A DNA stretch of 64,000 nucleotides from NCBI RefSeq assembly GCF_021462225.1, contig NC_061798.1, positions 26,947,320-27,011,319 of the forward strand. Direction: 5' to 3'. Positions 55,543-64,000 of the stretch are shown in pieces. Every line of letters starts with the position of its first letter. Positions within the stretch are counted from its first letter, which is position 1. Both the position numbers and the translations under genes were made by a program. This DNA comes from Girardinichthys multiradiatus (taxonomy: Eukaryota > Chordata > Actinopteri > Cyprinodontiformes > Goodeidae). A model generated the notes under the pieces. The model was not told where the DNA came from. It worked only from the letters and a program-made list of their open reading frames with translations, and ran no database searches.

Positions 55543-57779
55543 TTAATTTTGCTGAGGATGTTTGGTGTAATAATACCTAATGCTCACCAGTATAGGCATT
55601 TGTGTCACTTTCAGGAATGTATTTCTCCAAACTCATGAGACGTGCCAACACAATCTCTTCAGATTATATTAAAGGGTCATCTATACTATAACCAGAATAA
55701 ATATTTCATAATTTTACTGAGTTAAAAACAATTAAATATCAGTTTCTATATTGGGTTCATATATTTGTGCATCCGACTCTTAAGGGCTTCACCAGTCATG
55801 GACCTCACCGCACATCACTGAACTGAGATCTAATGTAGCCAGAGAAATACCAAATATGTTCATGTTACAGGCTATTATTATATCACAAATAATCCTAACA
55901 ATTTATTAAGGACAATCATTAGGCCTACATTGATACACGAACCGGTAGAATAATGATAAACGGGTGTTTTCATTGTAAATCTGATTTGTCAGATGTAATA
56001 TTTTCTTATTAAAAAAAAGAAAAAGAAAATAAAACATTGTCTTCCGTTTTGTCATCACGTTGTTGAACAGTTCTTGCAGAACTTCTGCTGACAAAAAAAA
56101 CCAATTGTCTTTAATAAAAGAAAAAGTAAAATAGAAGTTCTTAATTCATTAAAAACGGTTTCATGCGTCCTGGTATCTGGAGAGATTATATGACAGCGGT
56201 TCCTGACTGGCGTTGCATTCAGAAAACGAAACAATGACCCTGACAGGCTGCAAGAGGTCCTGATTATTTTTTTATTGTATTATTTCAAAGATGTTCACAC
56301 GAACGGAGAAGGTCGTTGCTGTTCTTTTCATCTCCACATAGCGACCCGCCATCGGTGCACACTGCGCGGTGCTTTTGCAAATGGCATCTGCTTTTGGATC
56401 ACGCATGGATGACAGACTAATAATGAGCGCAGCTATTTGCCGTTTAATGAGATACTAACACTACAGGTGTTATAGAAACATATTGGCATGAACTCTTCCC
56501 AGAATTTGACAACTGTGCGCTGAAACGTCCAGTTGCACATTCATTGAGGCAACTGGACAGGGGTGTTTTTTGTGCTTCCGATTTCATTGCGCATGTAAGT
56601 ATATAAAACACGCTGCGCATGTTTTTGCGGATGCTGTCAGGTTTCAAGAGGCACAAACGTTTTGTTTGTGACTGTCTGTCTCTAGACAGCGAGAGCGCCA
56701 GAGAGGGGGGAGAGTGGTCAGGCCCACGTGAATTTTTGTTGGGACCAGATCACCGCCGGCCAGGGCCGTAAAGTGGGAGGGCCAATGGCCCCCTGGCCCC
56801 CCCTGTTCCGGCGCCACTGGGGTTGACCCTAACATTAATTTGTGTGTTTTAATTTCATCGTGGCTACTGTGTTATCTAAATTTCTGACAAACTGAATTTT
56901 GAGTTTTTATTTGATTTTCGGCCATTATTAAAAACATAAATAAACCTTTTGAAATATCTGTGAAGAATCTCAGAGTTTCACTCTTTGAGCTGAATGAATA
57001 ATGAATTTATCAATGGCATTCTAATTTGCACTTGTATGAGGATGCATTTTCCAAGTGTTGCGGACAGAACATTTTAAACGTTTGGTGTTTCCTCTTCATT
57101 AGGAATTTTCCCTCTTATTACTACGAGCTGAACTTCCAAATCCCCAACACGGGAAAGACTCTGACCATCATCATGCTCGACACAGTGATGCTTTGTGGAA
57201 ACTCCGACGACTTTGAGGATGAGAAGCCCAGAGGACCCTTGAGTGCAGTGAATGCCAACCGGCAGCTGGTTTGGTTGCAGGAGAGGCTGGCCCGGTCCAA
57301 GGCGGATTTCCTGTTGGTGGCGGGCCACTATCCGGTTTGGTCCGTGTCTGAGCACGGCCCCACGAAGTGTTTACTGCAGAAGGTTCATCCTCTGCTCATT
57401 AAACACAACGTGACGGCCTACCTGTGTGGGCATGACCACAATCTGCAGGTCAGCTCCAGAACATCTAATCCTTTTTCACTGTTTATCCCAACTTTGTTCA
57501 CTGATTTTATTTTTTTTTTACTTGTTTCATTTTCCACAGTACCTTGAAGAGTCCGGCGTGGGCTACGTAGTGAGTGGTGCCGGAAACTTCTTGGACCCTG
57601 ACATCAGTCATTGGAACGACGTCCCCAAGGACTCTCTGAAGTTTTTCACCGGCCAGGCTTCTACTCTGGGGGGCTTTGTTCACGCAGAGGTCACAAAGAA
57701 CAAGCTGATCCTGACCTTCGTCCAGGCTAAAGGGACTTCTCTGTACCGTACGGTTCTTTCCCAGAGGGAGTTCAAATAG
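52787..57779 (+). CDS. acp5: Tartrate-resistant acid phosphatase type 5 (purple acid phosphatase)
   Basis: Five exons, 52787-52877, 52963-53162, 53267-53391, 57103-57448 and 57540-57779, join with matching phases to 333 aa, close to the mammalian length. This secreted or lysosomal enzyme uses a dinuclear iron centre to hydrolyse phosphate esters at acid pH and is a marker of bone-resorbing cells. The N-terminus [18 protein letters not shown] is a signal peptide. Metal-ligand motifs occur in order: [15 protein letters not shown] (Asp and Tyr), [17 protein letters not shown] and CGHDHN. RTSIRF contains a possible sequon (NRT). The intron at 53392-57102 is unusually long, 3.7 kb, and holds tandem repeats. 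No breaks seen. Confidence 0.95.
53510..55250. other. acp5 intron 3, first part: unrecognised
   Basis: Mixed sequence without clear repeats. 54700-55190 has a run of modest-complexity open frames (54676-54945, 55012-55200) that may be decayed transposon coding sequence, but I find no motif that names it. Confidence 0.35.
55255..55600 (+). repeat. Tandem repeat, three units of about 126 bp, acp5 intron
   Basis: The segment ATTTTGCTGAGGATGTTTGG followed by TAATGCTCACCAGTAT recurs three times, at about 55292, 55419 and 55545. The units are separated by A-run plus (TA)n stretches of variable length. AT content is extreme; likely unstable in length. Confidence 0.9.
55601..57102. other. acp5 intron 3, last part
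   Basis: Mostly unrecognised. 56690-56825 is GC-rich and ends CCGGCGCCACTGGGGTTGACC, which looks like the end of a DNA transposon, but I cannot find the partner end. Confidence 0.35.
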
Positions 57780-58019
57780 ATATTCAACTTTTATAATCAT
57801 TTATCGTGAAGAGGATTAATGTGTGGTGTCAAATCAGTGACAGTTGATCCTGCTTTTAACTTTGCCACATAAAGTTCAACGCTTTAAATATTTTAAAGGA
57901 ATCAAAGTTTTATCTGTGAATTTGTCGTAGGCTAAATTAAATTTGCTTTGTAAAGTGAGGCGCTGCATGCTTTGACAGCTTTTCAAGTGCTTCATTGTTT
58001 GATTTTACCGTTTAATAAA
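57780..58019 (+). other. acp5: acp5 3'UTR and poly(A) signal at 58014-58019
   Basis: The 3'UTR runs to AATAAA at 58014-58019. T-rich sequence follows (TTATTTTACCTCC, near 58057). Confidence 0.65.
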
Positions 58020-58550
58020 TGCAAACTTATCTAAGGTCAACTGATAGCAGATTGACTTATTTTACCTCCTAGTGTGTGTGTGGTTAGTGCAGTATATCCA
58101 GTAAGCTAAATTTACCACCAGAACCAAAAGTATTTCAGTTGTTTGAAAACGTCCCAGAACTCTCCAGGAGGATAAAGAAGCCAAATCTTGGATTTCATTG
58201 TTTTATTTATTTTTGAACATGTTGTGGCCATCTAAATTTTTCCGGATGTTGACGTTTTCTTTGCGTCTAAATTTGTTCCAGTGAAATTGTTGCAGGTGGG
58301 GTTTATAAAGGCTTTGTTAAAGTTCCTACAGTCTGTAGATCTGTGCAACTTACTTCAGTATTTTCTTGTATACTCGCCTAGGAGTTGGGTCACAAGTTTG
58401 TTCCACTGTTCCTTTGAGGATCAGAAGCTAGAAAGTTTATCTGACCCATCCATCATTTAGCGCTTGCTGTATGTTTAATGTTCTAGTGCTAATAAAAGGT
58501 AATCCTCCACAGTCTCAAGTATTTTACAGATTCATACATTTCATTTCATT
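58020..58550. other. Intergenic DNA, no gene seen
   Basis: No feature recognised before the LINE copy. Confidence 0.5.
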
Positions 58551-60200
58551 CATCCTCCTCTCCTGCTCACAGCCAAACAGACATCCCACCCTCCTTTGAC
58601 CCACAGCTGTCCAGTTAGACCTCAAATGTTTTATCTTCCATCTCAGCCATGGATCCTTCTGCTTCTACATGTTTGCCTTCAACCAAATAAAGAGATGCTG
58701 ATGCTTCCTTTGCTTCCACCTTCCACTTGTATGTCTCAAAAAGTGAAGTGCAGAGGCAGCTGGAGAGACTGAATCAGAATAAGGCTGCAGGTCCAGATGG
58801 TGTCAGCCTTAGAGTCCTGAAGGCCTGTGCAGAGCAGCTCTGTGGGATTCTGCAGCACCTCTTCAACCTCAGCCTGGCCCAGAAGAAGGTTCCGGTGTTG
58901 TGGAAGACCTTCTGTCTTGTTTCTGTACCAAAGAAAACTCACCCATCAGTCCTCAATGACTATAGACCTGTTGCCCTGACATCTCACATCATGAAGGTCC
59001 TAGAGAGACTCCTGTTGGCCCACCTGAGTAAGCAAACAGTAAACCATCAGGACCCCCTTCAGTTTGCTTATCGCTGTGGAGTTGGAGTTGAAGATGCCAT
59101 CATACACCTGCTTCAACAAACCCACTGTCATCTGGACAAAACCAGCAGCACTGTGAGGATCATGTTCTTTGTTTTCTCCAGTGCATTTAATACAATCCAG
59201 CCTGATTTGCTTTGTCAGAAACTCCAGAAGACTCAGGTGGAGGCCTCAACAATCTCCTGGATCAAAGACTACCTGACAAACAGACCACAGTTTGTGAGAC
59301 TGACGGGTTGTGAGTCTAACCAGGTAGTCAGCAGCACAGCAGCACCACAGGGGACTGTACTCTCACCATTCTTTTTCACTCTGTACACCTCAGACCTCCA
59401 GTACAAGACAGACTCCTGTCATCTGCAGAAATACTCAGATGATTCTGCAGTCGTGGGGTGGATCAGAGATGGACAAGAAGCTGAGTACAGGAAGGTGGTG
59501 GACCGCTTTGTGGCATGGTGTGGAAACAATCATCTCATTTTGAACGTGACTAAAACAAAGGAGATGATTGTAGATTTTAAGAGAAACAGGAATAAGTCAA
59601 ACACTATTTATATCATGGGAGAAGAAGTGGAGGTGGTGGAGGAGTATAAATACCTCGGTGTTCACCTGGACAACAGACTAGAGTGGAGATGCAACTGTGA
59701 AGCCATCTACAAGAAGGGACAGAGCAGACTGTACTTCTTGAGGAAGCTTAGGTCCTTCAGTGTTTCCAGCAAGATGCTGCATATCTTCTATAAGTCTGTT
59801 GTGGAAAGTGTGATCTCTTCTACCATCATCTGCTGGGGAAGCAGCATCAGAACCAGGGACTTAAAAAAGCTCAACAAGCTGATAAAAAAGGCTGGCTCTG
59901 TTCTGTGGACTCCTCTAGAACCTCTGGAGATCATTGTAGAAAGATGGATTCTTCATAAAATTAAGAACATTATGGAGAACCCTGAGCATCCTCTTCATGA
60001 GACTGTCCTACAACAACAGAGTGTCTTCAGTCAGAGGCTTCTTCAGATCTGCTGTAAGACGGAGCGCTACAGGAGATCCTTCCTGCCCACAGCCATCAGC
60101 ATCTACAACGGCTCTTTGAGGAAACCTTCATAATATGAGCTATAACAACATTTAATTTCCCTTTGGGATTAATAAAGTATTTTTGAATTGAATTGAATTT
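58551..60200 (+). mobile_element. 5'-truncated L2/Rex1-like LINE with a long RT frame
   Basis: Matches 39743-41578 (in opposite orientation) from CATCCTCCTCTCCTGCTCAC near 58550 through the 3' tail TTTTTGAATTGAATTGAATT near 60180. It has lost the endonuclease and 5' regions. It encodes reverse transcriptase and lies between acp5 and a Tc1 relic. Confidence 0.9.
58727..60133 (+). pseudogene. LINE reverse transcriptase fragment, 468-codon frame
   Basis: Open from 58727 to 60133. RT fingers: NQNKAAGPDGVSLRVLK and [20 protein letters not shown]. Motif A region: IMFFVFSSAFNTIQPD, in which the catalytic Asp expected before FS is Val. The sister copy at 39743-41578 keeps FFDFS. Motif [12 protein letters not shown]. 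Motif [11 protein letters not shown] (DD pair kept). Then [19 protein letters not shown]. The change in motif A should abolish activity. The frame lacks a natural start; MYVSKSEVQRQ is internal. Confidence 0.88.
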
Positions 60201-60790
60201 TCTCTGACCAGTTTTTTGGTCTCTGCTGCTTTATTTTCTGCTGCAGACCTTGCTTTGCATTTTGGTGTCATCTGACCAGAGCTCCTCTCGCATGTTTGCT
60301 GTTTTCTCCACATGACTTGTGGCAAATTGCAAACAGAACTTTCTGATGCTTTCTTTTAATACTGGTTTTCTTCTCACCACTTGTATAACTTTTAGATTTG
60401 TGGAGCTGTGGATCTCAGCAGCCCCTCCAGTTACCACAGGCCTCTTGGCAGCTTCTCTGAATAATGATCTCCATGCCCAGCCGGTCAGTGTAGATGCTCA
60501 GCCATCTCTTGGTAGGTCTGCAGTAACATCAGCGTTTTCAGATTGTGGATTCAACAGCTCTCTGTGATGTTCCTTGGTCTTCATGATCCTGTTTGGTCAC
60601 TGATGTTCTTTAATATACATCTGAGGCCTTCACAGAACGGCTGCATTTAATTTGATAATGGATTACAAACAGGTGGAGGGTATTTACTTATTAGTCAAAT
60701 CTGGGAGCAACTGTGGTTGCATTGGATGTTATTTAGAGGCATCAAAGTAAAGGGCGCTGAAAATAAGTTCAGGTGCAAAAAACAAAACTG
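60200..60790 (-). mobile_element. Decayed Tc1-like transposon fragment, minus orientation
   Basis: The complement of a transposase region is legible. The minus frame 60231-60437 includes KFCLQFATSHVEKTANMREELWSDDTKMQSK, in which ELWSDDTK is the Tc1 first catalytic block. The edges are set by the LINE end (left) and loss of similarity near 60790 (right). Confidence 0.55.
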
Positions 60791-60871
60791 AAGGTTTAAA
60801 TGCTGACAGGCTGTTGCTGCAGGGCAGTTGGGGACAAGACTTTAACTATCCCAGCTCTTTTTTTCCCTCAC

Positions 60872-61374
60872 AGAGAACGGCCTGGCCTGCCAACCGAGGA
60901 TTAGCCTGAATGACTGCAGGTTGGCAGCTCTCAGGTCTGTGATGAGCTGAGCCAACCAACGACGGTTAACCTGGGAGAGAAAGTAAAAAAAAACAATCCA
61001 CAAACAGATGTTTTCTGTTCATTTTCCTGCTCATCTTTGCCTAATCGTTTTCGTTAAATGTGCTTTAACCTCTCATTTATGTAAGACTGTGTTTTAGGGA
61101 GCATGTTCGTCCTCTGGATACAAAAACGAACATGATTTATGACATTTTAAGTAACAAATCTACCTAATGTCTAATCAAATTGTAATCTTTTATGTGATTA
61201 AAAAGACAGACTTTTCTCAACCAAGCATTCCGTGGTCTTGGCTAAAGGCTATTATACTGTAACTCACTGAAAGTGAGGGGTATGCAGATCCAATTAGGAT
61301 GAATTTCAGCCTGTTGGTGTAATGCACCATCTGACTGAGCTCTGTCAGTACAGGAGAGGTTCGGCTGAGGTAAT
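60872..61374 (-). other. Two possible exons of an unrecognised minus-strand gene
   Basis: On the minus strand, 61374-61268 (or from 61364) is open between a CCTTTATCCTCAG-type acceptor and donor TTTCA|GTGAGT. 60970-60872 is open between a strong polypyrimidine acceptor ending TCTCCCAG and donor TCTCT|GTGAGG. Both keep phase 0 at their join. They read ELSQMVHYTNRLKFILIGSA and RRWLAQLITDLRAANLQSF. The plus strand over the second exon also has a fair acceptor, so coding is uncertain. I do not recognise a family. Confidence 0.2.
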
Positions 61375-61509
61375 CTGAGGATAAAGGACAGGTGAGGATC
61401 GCTTAACCCTGATTTACGTAGATCCACTGCAGACCTGAAGAAAACCTCATCGTGTTGGTTACTGCTGATTAGAGTATCTAAAGTAAGACACAGTTTCACA
61501 GCAGGTGCT

Positions 61510-62460
61510 CACAGCCGTTTCTCTGCAAATTATCCATTCAGGGGTTTATTAAGGTCATAATAAAAAAAAAGAAAAATATATCATAATTTTCTCTTAGCAT
61601 TTGATTAGTTATTTCTTCAATTCAAGAGTTATTTCTGACCTCAGCAGGTCTGAATTCTTTACCAAAACATGTACAAGGAACAACTGTACTCACCACCAGT
61701 TAACTGGGTAGAAATAAGATAAAAAGAGCAAACTTATCTTTAATAACATGTAATCAAGCAGTTTCTATTCTTTACTCAATCTAAGCTAAACCTAATGCTA
61801 AAAAGCAGTGAACATTCCCATTTTTGTCCACAAATTGAGCAGAATAGAACAATTTGATTAATTTTAAACTATGAACTTTATTCAGTGTATAACAATCCAA
61901 ATCAGGGTGTTCATGTCAAAAGGTTTTACATTTAGAACAAGAAATGATCAAGTATTATAGAGAATTCCTAATAAAACAGTGAAATAGCCCTTTAACCAAG
62001 CATATAATATACCATCTCTAGTGTTATTCGTCTGCTGGTGTACACGGCCATTTTTTCTTACAGTACTAATACTGTTCGCAACACATGGGTCAGCCTCATC
62101 CATTGACTAAAAACTGAAGCGATCTGCTTAGAGAGTACCTGTGCCGCTCCATGACTGAGAGGCGCGGTGAGCAATCAGCCATCTGTCTCCTTATGTCTTT
62201 AAGTTGGCTCATTTGCCTCTACATTTAACTTAAAGAAATGAATCCTCTTTACAGCTGCCCCTCATTCAGTTTGCAACTGAATGAGAAGCAGCTCAGATAA
62301 GTTGTCTGTCTTTTAAAACATTTAATGATCTTTTACTTAACTTATTTTCTGGACCACCTCAAATGGAGTGCTGTCTTTGATCTAGAAATGCCAGACATCT
62401 ATACAGACATCAAATATCTTGCATCAGATGTGCGAATGAAGTCCTCAGGGCTCTGGTGAG
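61510..62460. other. Intergenic DNA, no gene supported
   Basis: AT-rich, no repeat ends identified. A minus-strand ATGGAGCGGCAC (around 62150) next to GGTACT could be a first exon for the preceding candidate, but support is weak. Confidence 0.35.
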
Positions 62461-62510
62461 CACCCTTAAAAAGCCGAGCTTACAGGCAGAACGTTTGTTG
62501 ATTAGAGGAC

Positions 62511-62612
62511 ATGTTGCTCCATGCAAGCAAATTTATGTTGTGGTTTGCAGCACTCGCTGCCACACAGTGTATAACAGCAGAGGCGGAGCAGAACACTTTT
62601 CTTTCCATTGAT
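62511..62612 (+). other. Possible first exon encoding a signal peptide
   Basis: A TTAAAAAG box at 62465-62472 lies about 40 bases before ATG 62511. The frame starts MLLHASKFMLWFAALAATQC then ITAEAEQN, with a positively charged start, a hydrophobic core and small residues before a plausible cleavage site, as in secreted proteins. From about 62613 it runs into a Tc1-like relic (GTGCTGTGCAAAACTTTGTC), so either the gene is interrupted or the resemblance is chance. No family recognised; no downstream exons found in the window. Confidence 0.25.
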
Positions 62613-63300
62613 AGTGCTGTGCAAAACTTTGTCACATTGTATCTTGTTACATCAATGTATTTATTGGGATTTTATGTGATTGACACACACACACCCATTA
62701 GTGAACAAACAGCAACATGAAGACCAAGGTACACAACAGACAGGTCAGGGAGAAAGATATAAAACAAAATCCCAAGACACAGTTATCCACATAAACTGAC
62801 AGACCAGGCAAGAAGAGCATTAATCAGAGAAGCCCCCAAGTGTCTCCCTGTAACACCGGAGGAGCTGCAGAGATCCACAGCTCAGGTGGCAGATTCTGTT
62901 GGCAGGACAACTCTCAGTTGTGCACCCCACAAATCTGGTCATAACGGAAGAGCAGCAAAAAGTAAATAATTAAGTCCCAATTGCAGTTAAAGGATATGGT
63001 GGTGGCAGTATCATGCTGTGAGGGTACTTCAGCAGGGACAGGGAAGCTAAATGGACATAAATACAGGACAATTCTGGGGGAAAACATTAGAAGCTGCAAA
63101 AGATTGACCCTACTGAAAAAATGTGTCAGTTACGTTATGTGCTATTTCTTTGTTGGTCTGTCAGATAAAGTCCCAGTGAAATACATTGAGGTTTCTGGCT
63201 GTAACAAGACAAAGATGAAAAAGATTCAATGAGTAAGAAAACTTTCCTGCAATGAAAAAATCTGATCAGCCCAACAAGCTGATTCTGTTTTGGCTTGACA
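62613..63300 (+). mobile_element. Decayed Tc1-like transposon
   Basis: Starts TGCTGTGCAAAACTTTGTCACATTG and continues GGGATTTTATGTGATTGACAC, the 5' region of the group seen at 935-2185 and 16721-17000. GGTGGCAGTATCATGCTGTG near 63001 is a transposase-region block. Several deletions; no frame. Confidence 0.65.
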
Positions 63301-64000
63301 AAAGTTCTTAATATTCAAAAAAACAGGTAAAGCTTTTTTTTTTTACTAAGTAAAATATTTACAATAACATTGTTGTTTTTTTTTTAAAGAAACATCTGAA
63401 GATTAGTAAATTTCCTTCACGAAAGGGAATAACAAATTCTAAAGATATACATTTTACACGCATAAAATGTTTTCTTTTGTATTTTCTGGTTGCAGTCCAT
63501 GTTTTTATACAGTCTATTTCTAAGATTGAGTCCAGCCATCCTAAACTCATGTCAGCCACTTGCATGTTGATTCATATTTTATGCTCTTTAAAACTTTTTA
63601 CATTGTTTTTCAGTAAAACAAATAAGTGTCTGTCCAAACTTTTATAGAGCTTAATCAGGATGACACTTAACATTTATCCTATGGTCAGTGGCAACTTTTA
63701 GTCAGGTTTACAAAACAATACATCAAGAAGGCATCCTGCAGATATGTTATACAGGTACATCTCAAAAAATGAGAATATTAAAAAAAATAAATTTTTTTTT
63801 TTGTTTGATTGGGAAGCTCTTATTGTTCTATTCCATGTTGTGACATGCAGCTGAAGCAACGTAGTAAGATTCTGTCCTTCATCTTCTCAGATTTGACTAC
63901 GACGGTCCCGTCATCTAATTCTGTAGCTCAAAGTAATAAAGGAGTATTTCAGATGCCAAGCTCGCTCATCTAATCTCCTCACCCTAATCTCTGTTCATCA
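63301..64000. other. Window end: AT-rich DNA and start of a DNA repeat
   Basis: 63301-63745 shows nothing recognisable. From 63750 ACAGGTACATCTCAAAAAAT marks the end of the repeat family also seen at 49385-49670; it runs off into unrecognised sequence before the window stops. Confidence 0.4.

Noticed and set aside
55012..55638. 208-codon open frame in the acp5 intron
   Set aside because: Mostly translation of TA-rich tandem repeats; the first part has no recognisable domain.
60872..60970. Plus-strand terminal exon after the acceptor ending CCCTCACAG
   Set aside because: Only one plus frame is open and it ends in TGA after about 25 codons; the minus reading is slightly better, but neither is proven.

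Overview
The window reads as nuclear DNA of a bony fish. It is intron-rich and AT-rich, and it is dense with fish-type transposons: Tc1/mariner, hAT, L2/Rex1-like LINEs, a tRNA-derived SINE and an endogenous retrovirus. A percomorph, perhaps a killifish or livebearer relative, is my inference; nothing here fixes the species. There are no bacterial features.

Three protein-coding genes lie on the + strand and all appear intact. (1) A prostaglandin E2 receptor of EP1 type (ptger1): promoter and 5'UTR exon about 10447-10865, coding exons 11931-12794 and 19121-19390, 377 aa. (2) An ilf3-like double-stranded-RNA-binding protein: 5'UTR exon about 34930-35053 and 19 coding exons from 35425 to 51131. 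Every splice phase agrees and gives 860 aa with an N-terminal extension, a DZF domain, two dsRBDs, an RG-rich stretch and a low-complexity tail. (3) Tartrate-resistant acid phosphatase (acp5): five coding exons from 52787 to 57779, 333 aa, with all metal-ligand motifs present. The three genes are neighbours, not an operon; each has its own promoter and poly(A) signal.

Most of the rest is mobile DNA. From 1 to 10400 there are decayed Tc1-like copies, a SINE and dispersed repeats. The 6.3-kb ptger1 intron holds a hAT element carrying a 258-bp CTAT microsatellite and several Tc1 relics. 20674-26775 is an endogenous retrovirus with paired LTRs, a tRNA-Trp-type primer site, broken pol, no env and a LINE endonuclease fragment where gag should be. 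26864-31316 holds nested repeats and one end-to-end Tc1 element.

The most unusual structure is 31329-34845: a 3.5-kb element with inverted arms of about 1 kb. Each arm carries the same candidate promoter and the same first coding exon with a splice donor. From the left arm a spliced MADF/Myb-SANT-like gene can be followed, with one apparent 1-bp frameshift. The right arm points the opposite way into the centre and ends roughly 85 bp before the inferred ilf3 start.

After acp5 (57780-64000) there are an RT-bearing LINE copy, Tc1 relics, two possible but unrecognised minus-strand exons, and a short signal-peptide-like ORF. Exon boundaries are read from splice consensus, phase and family similarity; no transcript or database evidence was available.
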